Shown here piece by piece: positions 23,878 to 32,439 of a stretch of DNA of 45,136 nucleotides. Below the pieces are notes generated by a model. It ran no database searches. It was given only the letters and a program-made list of their open reading frames with translations, and had not been told where the DNA came from. Source of the stretch: Spirochaeta isovalerica (GTDB taxonomy: Bacteria; Spirochaetota; Spirochaetia; DSM-2461); the NCBI RefSeq assembly GCF_014207565.1, contig NZ_JACHGJ010000015.1, forward strand, positions 1 through 45,136, read 5' to 3'. The first letter of the stretch is position 1. Every line of letters begins with the position of its first letter. A program made the position numbers and the translations under genes.

Positions 23878-24552
23878 ATGAGCCGTTTCAGCGACTGGTT
23901 GGAAAACCGCATCACTTTACAGAACTATGCCAATCCGAAAGAGGAGACGGCCAACGCCGCCACCCATCTGGCGGGAGCTCTTTTGTCTCTCATCGGAATG
24001 TTTCTGCTTGTCCGTGCCGGTCTGGCTTCGGGCAATAAGGGGGCAACGGCGGGATATATAATTTTTACCCTTTCCATGCTTCTGCTCTATTCCGCTTCGG
24101 GGTTTTATCATCTCGTCAAACCGTCAAATCTCAAAAGGGTTCTCCGGATTCTTGATCATTCCAATATTTACTTTCTCATAGCCGGAACCTATACGCCGAT
24201 TCTCATCGCTGTCGGGACGAAGCTCAGTTACGCTTTTATCGCTGTCGTCTGGGGAATTGCCTTTCTGGGAGTTGCCTTCACTTTGATTTTCTGGAGCAGG
24301 CTCAAGCCTCTCCATGTTGTTCTCTACATTGCAATGGGCTGGCTGATCGTCTTTATCTGGGAGCCGGTGACGGCTGTCATCCCTCCGCAGCTGATGAAAT
24401 GGATTATCGCCGGGGGTGTCACTTACACGGTCGGAACGGGATTTTACTCTATAAAAAAACTCCCGTTCAACCACGCTATCTGGCATCTTTTCGTACTGGG
24501 CGGAAGTATCTGTTTCTTTCTGGGAATCTACTGGTATATTCCGGGGCTTTAA
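23878..24552 (+). CDS. Haemolysin III family (PAQR-type) membrane protein
   Basis: This 224-aa protein has seven predicted membrane helices. The family motifs are all present: EETANAATHLAGA, SASGFYHL, LDHSNIYFLIAGTYTP and HAIWHLFVLGGS. These contain the conserved His, Ser and Asp thought to hold a metal in PAQR/HlyIII hydrolase-like proteins. Bacterial members are named haemolysin III, but a role in lipid or fatty-acid homeostasis is more likely than toxicity. The ribosome site is AGGAG, 6 nt before ATG. Confidence 0.92.
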   Translation: MSRFSDWLENRITLQNYANPKEETANAATHLAGALLSLIGMFLLVRAGLASGNKGATAGYIIFTLSMLLLYSASGFYHLVKPSNLKRVLRILDHSNIYFLIAGTYTPILIAVGTKLSYAFIAVVWGIAFLGVAFTLIFWSRLKPLHVVLYIAMGWLIVFIWEPVTAVIPPQLMKWIIAGGVTYTVGTGFYSIKKLPFNHAIWHLFVLGGSICFFLGIYWYIPGL

Positions 24553-24585
24553 GTTTAAACTTCGTGATTTCACAGTGAATTAAGG

Positions 24586-24591
24586 TATAAT
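24586..24591 (+). promoter_or_regulatory. -10 hexamer of the nitroreductase gene
   Basis: A perfect TATAAT is followed by TAGCTGAT and ATG 24600 (8 nt). No Shine-Dalgarno site is present, so the transcript is predicted to be leaderless or nearly so. Confidence 0.48.
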
Positions 24592-24599
24592 TAGCTGAT

Positions 24600-25448
24600 A
24601 TGAATATGTTGGATGCCATGGACAAAAGGACTTCGGTCCGAACTTATTTGGATGAAATGCCCGGTAGCTCTTTGATGGAGAGCGTAGAAAAAATTGTCAC
24701 CAAGCAGCGAAAAGGGCCTTTCGGGAACCGCTTCAGTTTCACGCTTATCTCTGTTAATGATGAAACCCGGGAAGAGATCGGAAAGCTCTCATCCTATGGT
24801 ATGATCAAAAACGCACCGCTCTATTTCGGAGGATATGCGGAGAACGAGGAACATGCTATCATCGACTACGGATACTGTTTTGAAGAGGCTGTTCTGGAGC
24901 TGGCTGCAATTGGACTGGGGACATGCTGGCTCGGAGGGACTTTCAGCAGGGGAAAAGTGGCCAGGCTGCTGACTTTGCCTGAAGGGAAAATCATTCCCGC
25001 CATATCGCCCATCGGCTTCAGCGGCGAAAAGATGTCATTGACCGAAAAGATCTCCCGGTTTGTAGCCGGTTCCAAAAACCGCAAGCCCCATAATAAAATT
25101 CTCTTTTCCTGGAACACAGACGGTCAGCTGATGCCGGAAGACCTGGAAAAATATCCTGCCCCGGTCGACGAAGTCATAGAGTCTGTTCGGTTTGCTCCTT
25201 CCGCCTCCAACAAACAACCCTGGAGAATCGTGCGGCAGGGAGACCTGCATCATCTCTACTGCGACTTGGATAAAAATTATGCAAGGCTGTTCCGCCACTT
25301 TAAAATACAACTGCTCGATATGGGGATTGCTCTCTGTCACTTTCTGAAGGCTTCGGAAGAGCTGCGCTGGAGAGGGAAGTTCTCTTATGCCGATCCTCAT
25401 CTGGAGAACAGCGACTGGATCTATATTCTCAGCTGGAAAAAGGTCTGA
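24600..25448 (+). CDS. Nitroreductase-family protein (TM1586-like)
   Basis: This 282-aa protein appears to be the fused form in which two nitroreductase-like halves lie in one chain. The N-half has KRTSVRTYLDEMP, an AAIGLGTCWLGG block and IPAISPIGFSG; the C-half has ESVRFAPSASNKQPWRIV, LLDMGIALCHFL and a final WIYILSW. This layout matches the putative TM nitroreductase domain. Members bind FMN and use NAD(P)H, but the substrate is unknown here. It is followed after 3 bp by the TtcA-like gene, so the two are probably co-transcribed. Confidence 0.85.
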   Translation: MNMLDAMDKRTSVRTYLDEMPGSSLMESVEKIVTKQRKGPFGNRFSFTLISVNDETREEIGKLSSYGMIKNAPLYFGGYAENEEHAIIDYGYCFEEAVLELAAIGLGTCWLGGTFSRGKVARLLTLPEGKIIPAISPIGFSGEKMSLTEKISRFVAGSKNRKPHNKILFSWNTDGQLMPEDLEKYPAPVDEVIESVRFAPSASNKQPWRIVRQGDLHHLYCDLDKNYARLFRHFKIQLLDMGIALCHFLKASEELRWRGKFSYADPHLENSDWIYILSWKKV

Positions 25449-25451
25449 TAG

Positions 25452-26171
25452 GTGGATAAACATATTGACCGGAAAATCAATCAGGCCATACTCCGGTATA
25501 AAATGATTGAACCGGGAGATAAAATCGCCCTGGCTGTATCGGGGGGTAAGGATTCCCTGACCATGGCGTACTTCCTGGCTTTGAAGGCTAACTCGGACTA
25601 CCATATCAATTTTGATATTCACGCCGTCCATATCCGTACCGATTTTGACAACTCTGTTGATAAAAGCGGCTTTGAGCAGTTCCTGAAAGATGAGGGGATC
25701 CCTTTGACAGTCATCGATGTTCCGGTTTTAAAACGGCTCAAACCGGGAAGGAAGATGAACTGCTACTGGTGTTCTTCCCAGCGGCGCATGGAGCTTATGA
25801 AGTTTGCGTCGCAGTCCGGCTGTAACAAGATTGCACTGGGACACCATATGGATGACATTCTGGAGACTTTCTTTATGAATATGGCCTATAAAGGGGAAAT
25901 GTCCACCATGCTGCCGGTCCTGAAGTTCGATAATTACGATCAGACTTTAATCCGCCCCCTCGCTCTGGTGAAAGAGAAAGAAATTATCCGTTTTGCCGAA
26001 GAGAAAGGAATCAGCCGGATAACCTGCACCTGTAATTTCGATACCCAATCGAAAAGGAAGGAGATGCGTTCCGTCATCAATTTCATGGCGGAGAAAGACG
26101 AATCGATCAGGGACAACCTCTTCAAGGCCATGAATAATCCCGTACCTCGATATATGATCAATCAGGAATGA
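25452..26171 (+). CDS. TtcA-like PP-loop tRNA thiolation protein
   Basis: This encodes 239 aa with a GTG start and AAAAAGG 8 nt upstream. It has the ATP-pyrophosphatase PP-loop LAVSGGKDS, the CxxC motif NCYWCSSQRR, LGHHMDDILETFFMN and IRPLALVKEKEI. In TtcA two Cys of the CxxC motif and a later Cys hold a 4Fe-4S cluster for making 2-thiocytidine in tRNA. Here the later region reads ITCTCNFD, with two candidate Cys, rather than the usual PCNLCG. A TtcA-type sulfur transfer role is likely; the exact nucleoside is uncertain. Confidence 0.85.
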   Translation: MDKHIDRKINQAILRYKMIEPGDKIALAVSGGKDSLTMAYFLALKANSDYHINFDIHAVHIRTDFDNSVDKSGFEQFLKDEGIPLTVIDVPVLKRLKPGRKMNCYWCSSQRRMELMKFASQSGCNKIALGHHMDDILETFFMNMAYKGEMSTMLPVLKFDNYDQTLIRPLALVKEKEIIRFAEEKGISRITCTCNFDTQSKRKEMRSVINFMAEKDESIRDNLFKAMNNPVPRYMINQE

Positions 26172-26249
26172 GAGGAAAGAACAGGGTTCTCTTGTCTGTA
26201 AATAGAAGAATTCTTTTCTCCCCTTGATGCACAGGACGGGAAAAGCCGG

Positions 26250-26255
26250 TAGTAT
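26250..26255 (+). promoter_or_regulatory. -10-like hexamer of recQ
   Basis: TAGTAT ends 8 nt before ATG 26264 and no Shine-Dalgarno site is present. TTGATG at 26224-26229 could be a -35, but the 20-nt spacing is long. Confidence 0.38.
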
Positions 26256-26263
26256 TACTAAAG

Positions 26264-28048
26264 ATGAAAAAACCTGAAGCCGCCCTAAAGAAGATCTTCG
26301 GATTTAAAAAATTCAGACCCTATCAGAAAGAAATAATCACAAATATCCTGGAGGGGAGAGATGTTTTCGCTTCACTGCCCACCGGCGGGGGAAAGTCTAT
26401 CTGTTATCAGCTTCCGGCTCTCCTTTTCGAAGGGATCACCATAGTCATGAGCCCTCTTGTCGCTTTGATGAAAGATCAGGTGGACGGTGCCAGAGCTTAC
26501 GGTATTGAGGCATACTGTCTGAACAGCTCTCTTTCTCCGATGGAAACGGCGGATGTCTATCAGGCTCTGGAAGCGGGAAAAGCCAAACTCCTATATATCT
26601 CACCCGAACGTTTTGCCATAGACGGTTTTTCCGAGAATCTTAAGAAATTCAATGTCTCTTTTGTCGCCGTAGACGAGGCTCACTGCGTTTCCGAATGGGG
26701 GCATGACTTCAGGCCTGACTATCTGTCCCTATCGCGAATCCGGGAGTTTTTCCCCGGTTCCGTAATCGCCGCTTTTACAGCGACAGCGACCCTGAAGGTC
26801 CAGGAAGATATTATCGGACTTCTGAAAATGCGCGATCCTTTTTTGGTCCGGGCTTCTTTCGACCGGAAAGAGCTCTATTACCGGATCGTTCCGAAGAACG
26901 GGGCCAACAGGCAGATATATGAGTTTATTCGTAAAAGGAAAAAGCAATCGGGAATTGTATACAGGCTGTCCCGCGCCGATGTGGAGAAAACAGCCGCCTA
27001 CCTGTCTGAAAAGGGAATCAAGGCTCTGCCTTATCATGCCGGGCTCGCATCAAAAACGAGAGAGAAAAACCAGGACCTTTTCAACCGGGATGAGGTCGAT
27101 GTCGTGATTGCGACAATTGCCTTTGGCATGGGTATTGATAAAAGCAATATCCGCTTTGTTGTACACGGCGATCTTCCGAAGAGTGTCGAAGGGTATTACC
27201 AGGAAACAGGCCGGGCCGGACGGGATGGACTTCCTTCGGAGTGTCTTCTTCTTTACAGCGCCGGAGACATAGCGAAAATCCACTACTTTATCGATAAAAT
27301 CAGTGATGAAAATGAAAAGGTCCGAGCCAACAGAAACCTGAATAACATCTCCAATCTGGCATCGATCAATGTCTGTCGCCGCAAGCAGATTCTCGAGTAC
27401 TTCAACGAATCCTACGAGGGCAACTGCGGAGCCTGCGATATCTGCAACGGCGAGGCGGAGCAGGTCGATGGAACGGTAGATGCTCAGAAAGTCCTTTCCG
27501 CCATAGTGCGTTCGGGACAGCGCTTCGGTATCGGACAGATTATTGATATCGTCAGGGGTGCCGATACGGAAAAGATCCGCAAGTTCGGGCACAACGAGTT
27601 GAAGACCTGGGGCGTCGGAAAAGACAAAAGTAAAGTCTGGTGGAGCAGTATCGTCAATGAGTTGCTGGGGCAGAAGCATATCTACCGCGATCCGGACAGT
27701 TTTAATGCCCTCAAGCTCAATGAGTCCGGAGGGGACATTCTCTATGGGCGTGCCGGTTTCTCCGTACTTATGAAAAAGGAAAAAGAACCGGAGAAAAAAC
27801 TCAATTTCCGCGAAGTGGATTTTGACGAGGAGCTCTTTTCAAGACTCCGGGATGTGAGGGCGCTTATAGCTAAAGAGAATAAAATACCGCCTTATATTGT
27901 TTTCAGCGATAAAACCCTCAAGGAAATGAGCCATTTGAAACCGGATGACCGTTCCGCCATGCTCAGGGTTTCAGGAGTGGGAGAGCGGAAGATGGATCAG
28001 TACGGGCATAAGTTTCTTGCCGAGATTCGGTCTTATCTGGGGTATTAG
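26264..28048 (+). CDS. recQ: ATP-dependent DNA helicase RecQ
   Basis: This 594-aa superfamily 2 helicase unwinds 3'-to-5' in recombination and fork repair. Motifs are FRPYQKEII (Q motif), LPTGGGKSICYQ (Walker A), VDEAHCVSEWGHDFRPDY (DEAH and the RecQ aromatic loop), FTATAT, ATIAFGMGIDK and QETGRAGRDG. A zinc site follows in the RecQ-Ct domain (CRRKQILEYF...CGACDIC, ~370-393), then the winged helix. The C-terminal HRDC domain (~515-594) carries LRVSGVGERKMDQYG. All domains are complete. Topoisomerase III, a common functional partner, is encoded at 12183-14249. Confidence 0.95.
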   Translation: MKKPEAALKKIFGFKKFRPYQKEIITNILEGRDVFASLPTGGGKSICYQLPALLFEGITIVMSPLVALMKDQVDGARAYGIEAYCLNSSLSPMETADVYQALEAGKAKLLYISPERFAIDGFSENLKKFNVSFVAVDEAHCVSEWGHDFRPDYLSLSRIREFFPGSVIAAFTATATLKVQEDIIGLLKMRDPFLVRASFDRKELYYRIVPKNGANRQIYEFIRKRKKQSGIVYRLSRADVEKTAAYLSEKGIKALPYHAGLASKTREKNQDLFNRDEVDVVIATIAFGMGIDKSNIRFVVHGDLPKSVEGYYQETGRAGRDGLPSECLLLYSAGDIAKIHYFIDKISDENEKVRANRNLNNISNLASINVCRRKQILEYFNESYEGNCGACDICNGEAEQVDGTVDAQKVLSAIVRSGQRFGIGQIIDIVRGADTEKIRKFGHNELKTWGVGKDKSKVWWSSIVNELLGQKHIYRDPDSFNALKLNESGGDILYGRAGFSVLMKKEKEPEKKLNFREVDFDEELFSRLRDVRALIAKENKIPPYIVFSDKTLKEMSHLKPDDRSAMLRVSGVGERKMDQYGHKFLAEIRSYLGY

Positions 28049-28086
28049 AATTGACTTATAAAATCGCATAATCGGGAATTAATTAC

Positions 28087-28092
28087 TATAAT
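28087..28092 (+). promoter_or_regulatory. -10 hexamer of the diguanylate cyclase gene
   Basis: A perfect TATAAT lies 10 nt before ATG 28103 with no AGGAG-type site between, so the leader would be ~3 nt. Confidence 0.4.
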
Positions 28093-28102
28093 TTAAAAAG
28101 CA

Positions 28103-30211
28103 ATGATAGAGTCACATCAATTCAGATTTTTTTCCCGGATCTTTTTTGTTCTTCTTGTTTTTGCCCTTCTCCTTCTGAGTCTGGGAGCCTTTCTCATTTA
28201 TAATAAAACCGGAGGGAATTCGGTTTTAACTCTTATTGATAGGGATTCGATAATATCGGATCAAACTCCGCAGGAGCTCGGCTGGTTTGTCTATTATGAT
28301 GACCTTTCCTCTATTGTATTCGAATCAGACGAAGAAGGCGGTGGTTTTCTCCGTTATTCCAGCCATGATGGTGCGGACCTCTATAAGGGAGTCGGTATCT
28401 CCGGAAAATTAAATCCGCCTCTTGATGCGGAAATCAATATGGAATGGAGGGTCTCCGGTGAGGCTCAAGGTTTTGAGCTGCAGATTGAGGAATCTCCCGG
28501 TGGTGAAATTTTCACCTATGAAGTGCCCACTCCCGAAGCGGGATGGCATACATTTTCCGTGCCTCTGGATCGATTCGGGGTAAATTCCTGGCAGGAGGAG
28601 AACGCTGATCTGAACGGGGCACTCGACGACGTACCTCTTGCCTCTATTGTCATTGTGACTCATCCCGGGTTTTCCGGTTATATCGATATTGGCTATCTCG
28701 GTTTTTCCTGGCAACAGTCACCGCTGATTTTTTATATGGTAATAGTGGTTGCTATGCTGGAAGTTCTGATTCTTCTGCTCCAGACCGGCAGCGGGATGCT
28801 GAAACAGGATCAGTCAGGCAATTTGCTGCCCGCTCCTTATCTGACAAGGCTTCTCGCTGTTTTAAGCTCATTGGGATATCTGGTTTATGCCCTTTCCATA
28901 TCCTACAGGATGGAAGATTCTTTCTTTCATCTGGGCTTTCTCGCTTTAATGACCCTTATCATACTTGAAGACCTCCTTCCATCGGGGCTGTTCAGGAATA
29001 AATTTCTGGAATACCGGTTAGCAGTTGTGTTTCTTCCATTCTGGTTTTTCTCTTCACTGCTTGCACCACAGGTGTTCAGTATCTTTTTTCTTATCGTGCT
29101 GATTCCTTTAATTGTTTCGGAAAACAGAGCGGGGATTATTATCTCGGTGATGCTGGCTTTTCTTTTGAGCTTTTTTCATCCCCATATAATATCCCGTAAT
29201 GATATTCTCTTGCAGATTCTTGCGCTTACCGCATCGGGCATCGCCGGATTCATCGCTTACGAATTAATTCGGCAAAGGAGCCGTAAGGCTGATTTGGACC
29301 GGGCTCTTCAGCTGTATAACGGGTTGTTGTCTGTCAGTTCCGACGGGATATTTCTGACTGATGAGAAGGGTATAGTCTTATCGATTAACAGAGGCTTCGA
29401 GAAGATGACCGGTCTGTCCCGCGATCAGATCGTCGGAAAGAAGTTGTCCGGTTTTTTTGAAGAAATCAGCTCCAGTGATTCAAATGACAATTTTGACGCC
29501 CTTATCAGGGGAAGCGAAGGCAAATCGCTTGATGTTCATGTGGCGCAGAATCCCGTTGTCATAGATGGAGAATTTAAAGGCCATCAGGGAATAGCCCGCG
29601 ATGTAACTGAAAGAAAAGCTCTTGAAAGAGAATTGAAAGAAGTGAATGCCCATCTGGAGGCGCTTGTCCATTTGGATGGGCTGACCGGAGTCAATAACAG
29701 GCGGTATTTTGATTCAGCCTTTCAGACAGAAATGAAAAGGGCTGCCAGGGCCGGTGAACCGCTCTCTTTACTGCTGATCGATATTGACTTTTTCAAGCTC
29801 TATAATGATGGTTACGGCCACCAGGCGGGGGATGACTGTTTAAGGAAAGTCGCTCAGTTGCTGAAAGACAGTTTGAAAAGGGCTGGAGATGTTGTCGCCC
29901 GTTACGGGGGAGAGGAGTTCGTTGTCATACTTCCCTCTACCAATCGGGAGAACAGCGAAAAGGTGGCCGGATTTCTCATAAATGCGGTGAGAGCCGCCGC
30001 CATTCCTCACGAATATTCCAAAGTTGAAAAAATCGTAACCATCAGTATGGGCGTAGCCAGCTGCCCGATTCTCGAAAACCCCCGAAAAGATAATTTCCGG
30101 AGCGATGCCATGTGCAAAAACCTAATAGTCCGGGCAGATGAAGCTCTGTATGAAGCGAAGAAGAACGGAAGGAATCAGTACCGGATATCCAATCTGAATG
30201 AGAATTTATAG
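28103..30211 (+). CDS. Membrane diguanylate cyclase with extracellular sensor and PAS
   Basis: This encodes 702 aa. A membrane helix (~10-32) precedes an extracytoplasmic beta-rich domain (~50-205; YDDLSSIVFES...FLRYSS, WRVSGEAQGFELQIEES, WHTFSVPLDRFG) that looks like a carbohydrate-binding or galactose-binding-like sandwich. About six to seven membrane helices follow (~205-385), then a PAS domain (~400-505). A GGDEF domain follows with RYGGEEF (~600-606), intact for c-di-GMP synthesis, and an upstream RAGD inhibitory I-site (RxxD, five residues before GGEEF). It probably turns an outside signal, maybe a sugar or polymer, into c-di-GMP. No EAL domain is present. Confidence 0.9.
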   Translation: MIESHQFRFFSRIFFVLLVFALLLLSLGAFLIYNKTGGNSVLTLIDRDSIISDQTPQELGWFVYYDDLSSIVFESDEEGGGFLRYSSHDGADLYKGVGISGKLNPPLDAEINMEWRVSGEAQGFELQIEESPGGEIFTYEVPTPEAGWHTFSVPLDRFGVNSWQEENADLNGALDDVPLASIVIVTHPGFSGYIDIGYLGFSWQQSPLIFYMVIVVAMLEVLILLLQTGSGMLKQDQSGNLLPAPYLTRLLAVLSSLGYLVYALSISYRMEDSFFHLGFLALMTLIILEDLLPSGLFRNKFLEYRLAVVFLPFWFFSSLLAPQVFSIFFLIVLIPLIVSENRAGIIISVMLAFLLSFFHPHIISRNDILLQILALTASGIAGFIAYELIRQRSRKADLDRALQLYNGLLSVSSDGIFLTDEKGIVLSINRGFEKMTGLSRDQIVGKKLSGFFEEISSSDSNDNFDALIRGSEGKSLDVHVAQNPVVIDGEFKGHQGIARDVTERKALERELKEVNAHLEALVHLDGLTGVNNRRYFDSAFQTEMKRAARAGEPLSLLLIDIDFFKLYNDGYGHQAGDDCLRKVAQLLKDSLKRAGDVVARYGGEEFVVILPSTNRENSEKVAGFLINAVRAAAIPHEYSKVEKIVTISMGVASCPILENPRKDNFRSDAMCKNLIVRADEALYEAKKNGRNQYRISNLNENL

Positions 30212-30219
30212 CATTAAAA

Positions 30220-30266
30220 GGTTAATAAACAGGATTGTAAATAGGATTAGGACCTGTTTATTTACC
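30220..30266. repeat. 14-bp inverted repeat between convergent genes
   Basis: GGTTAATAAACAGG (30220-30233) and CCTGTTTATTTACC (30253-30266) pair at 13 of 14 positions across a 19-nt loop. It lies between the diguanylate cyclase stop and the sigma54 activator stop, with the right arm reaching the latter. No T tract follows on either side. Confidence 0.7.
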
Positions 30267-32338
30267 TATATTTCAACCTGTATTTGTTGTGAAGATAGAT
30301 GGAGAGCTCCTTTTTCCGTAAGATAGCAACCGCTTCTCCCTTTTTTTATGATAATAAAATCCAGGCTTTGAAGCTGTGCCAGAATTCTCCGGAGCAGACT
30401 TTCTCCAATACTGTAATCCTCTTGTTTCATCAATTGAATGATATGGTTTCTTCCCGCTGTTTTTCCGATGGAATTGAGCAAATCAATAGCTTTCAAAACG
30501 GCAAATGACAACTCGGGATCAGTCATCTCCCCGAGAACCAGAAGTTCATTGGATCTTGAGAACTTGTCCCGGCTTTTTTTTGAGATCTGGAACTGATTTT
30601 TCATATACCGGGGAAGGGAATCGATATCCACAATATCTCTTTCTTCGAAGGTGGAAATGTACTGGGCGATATTGTAGAGCTCCCGGATATTCCCCGGCCA
30701 GTTGTGGTTTTTTAATAGATCGATGCACTCGGGGCTGAAGAGGAATCTGTTTCCCGTGAACCGCTTGAGTAAAGGAGGTATGTCCTGAACCCTCTCACTC
30801 AGAGAAGGGAGCTCAAGAGGAAATACGTTGAGGCGGTAGAAGAGATCTTTTCTGAAACTTCCGCTTTCTATCATCTCCGTGGGACTTTTATGAGTGGCGG
30901 CTATAACCCGTATATCGATATCGATGACTCTGTCCGAACCGACGGGAACGATCTGCCGTTCCTGTAGAACTCTGAGGAGCTTTGACTGGAGATGGTTGGG
31001 CATATCCCCTATTTCATCGAGAAAAATCGTTCCGTTATGGGCTTTTTCGAAAAGGCCCGGCTTTCCCTCTTTCAGGGCTCCGGTGAATGAGCCGCTTTCG
31101 TAACCGAAGAGCTCACTTTCGATCAGGCTTTCCGGAATAGCGGCGCTGTTAACAGCGATGAAGGGTTGATTTTTCCGGGGGGAGGCATTGTGGATGGCCT
31201 GGGCCAGAATCTCCTTTCCTGTCCCGCTTTCGCCGGTAATCAATACAGTCAGATCGGTCTGGGCAATTTTTTTAGCCTTCTGAACGATGTTTTTCATTTC
31301 TGAAGAAGTCGTAACAATATCATTCAAGCTGTAACGCGCCACATGCCCTTTCTGCCGGAGCTTCCGGCTGAGGTTCTGCTCCAGCTTTTTTATATGGGTC
31401 ACTTCCTGAAAACTGAAATACATCCTCTCCTCTTTATTGAAATGGATGACGTTTCTTTTTTCCAGGTTGATAATTTTCTTTTTAAAGTGAATCAGGTCGT
31501 CGTGAAAATCATTTTCCGAGTATATTGCCGGGTCGATTTCTTTGAGAATCTCTCCGATATTCTGGTCTCTCAGCTTGCCTTTGAGGTCGAAAATCTCCTT
31601 GAATTTCTTGTTGTATATCAGGATTTTTCCCTCTTTGTCTGTAAGCAGAATGCCGTCGTGGGATAGGTCCAGGAGCTGATCCAGCTCTTCTGTTCTGGCC
31701 AGCAGGCTGTTGTAATTCTGGACGATTCCTTCATTGGAACTGAAAATTTCCTGATAGTAGTTGTAGAGATTCTGCTGAGTCTTTTTGTCATCAATTTTCA
31801 GGGTGTTGATGATGAGGAGCATGGTCGAAATATCAAGCACGCGGTGTCCCACATCGAATACGTTCTCAATATTTTCGGGGATCAGCTCCGGTTCTGAAGG
31901 GGAGACGGCATATTTTATGTGATTGTAATCTTTACCGGAAATAAAGGGTATGAGATTAACGTTTTTTATTCCGATGTGATAGAGAGAGGAAATCGATTCC
32001 AGAACCGTTTCAATATCATCATTGACGATAAGAACATCAGAGCCTTCGGGAATGTCATACAGAGGGGCGATGCTCTTTTTGGAAAAGGTTCTTTTCGCTA
32101 CGATAATATTTTCCGGATGACTGGTGTAACGGCGCACTTTGCTGGCTCGGCTGCTGGCCATGATAACGATGATATCTTCCTTAATCATGCTCTCGGGAGT
32201 CAGGGTGTCAATGAAGTAATTTTTTACCAGAACGTTCGATCCGAAAACATCGAGAATGTTCGCCTTTACTATCTCTCCCAGGTTACTCAGGCGTTTCCCT
32301 TTGATGATTGAGTCTGTAACAATGGCAATGGACTTCAT
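30266..32338 (-). CDS. Sigma54 activator with PAS domain and winged-helix-like C-terminus
   Basis: This encodes 690 aa from ATG 32338. The N-terminal ~200 residues (MKSIAIVTDSIIKGKRL...) form an alpha/beta region I cannot name, probably a ligand sensor. A PAS domain spans ~218-320. The AAA+ domain has GESGTGKE (369-376), GSFTGA (416-421; Ser replaces the first Ala of GAFTGA), NGTIFLDEIGD and WPGNIRELYN. The C-terminus is not a Fis-type helix-turn-helix but looks winged-helix-like (RNHIIQLMKQEDYSIGESLLRRILAQLQSLDFI, then KKGRSGCYLTEKG). AGGAGT lies 11 nt before the start; an earlier ATG at 32419 falls in the target promoter. It is divergent from the peptidase/Opp operon and is its likely activator. 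Confidence 0.88.
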   Translation of the reverse strand: MKSIAIVTDSIIKGKRLSNLGEIVKANILDVFGSNVLVKNYFIDTLTPESMIKEDIIVIMASSRASKVRRYTSHPENIIVAKRTFSKKSIAPLYDIPEGSDVLIVNDDIETVLESISSLYHIGIKNVNLIPFISGKDYNHIKYAVSPSEPELIPENIENVFDVGHRVLDISTMLLIINTLKIDDKKTQQNLYNYYQEIFSSNEGIVQNYNSLLARTEELDQLLDLSHDGILLTDKEGKILIYNKKFKEIFDLKGKLRDQNIGEILKEIDPAIYSENDFHDDLIHFKKKIINLEKRNVIHFNKEERMYFSFQEVTHIKKLEQNLSRKLRQKGHVARYSLNDIVTTSSEMKNIVQKAKKIAQTDLTVLITGESGTGKEILAQAIHNASPRKNQPFIAVNSAAIPESLIESELFGYESGSFTGALKEGKPGLFEKAHNGTIFLDEIGDMPNHLQSKLLRVLQERQIVPVGSDRVIDIDIRVIAATHKSPTEMIESGSFRKDLFYRLNVFPLELPSLSERVQDIPPLLKRFTGNRFLFSPECIDLLKNHNWPGNIRELYNIAQYISTFEERDIVDIDSLPRYMKNQFQISKKSRDKFSRSNELLVLGEMTDPELSFAVLKAIDLLNSIGKTAGRNHIIQLMKQEDYSIGESLLRRILAQLQSLDFIIIKKGRSGCYLTEKGALHLSSQQIQVEI

Positions 32339-32346
32339 AGACTCAT

Positions 32347-32373
32347 CATACTCCTGAAAACCGGAAAAGTATG
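32347..32373. promoter_or_regulatory. Candidate activator-binding inverted repeat
   Basis: CATACT (32347-32352) and AGTATG (32368-32373) are 21 bp apart centre to centre, two helical turns, and centred ~69 bp upstream of the predicted sigma54 transcript start. The left arm overlaps the regulator's own ribosome site. Short arms make this tentative. Confidence 0.3.
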
Positions 32374-32402
32374 CCCCTCTCGGCACTTCCTGTAAAAAAA
32401 GA

Positions 32403-32418
32403 TGGCATATAAGTTGCA
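32403..32418 (+). promoter_or_regulatory. Sigma54 (-24/-12) promoter of the peptidase/Opp operon
   Basis: TGGCATATAAGTTGCA matches TGGCAC-R-N4-TTGCW at 15 of the 16 positions (degenerate ones included) with exact spacing. The start should be near 32429, so ATG 32422 lies upstream of the mRNA start and ATG 32440 must be used. A divergent sigma54 activator gene strengthens the call. Confidence 0.88.
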
Positions 32419-32439
32419 TGTATGCTTTTCGGAGTTGTC

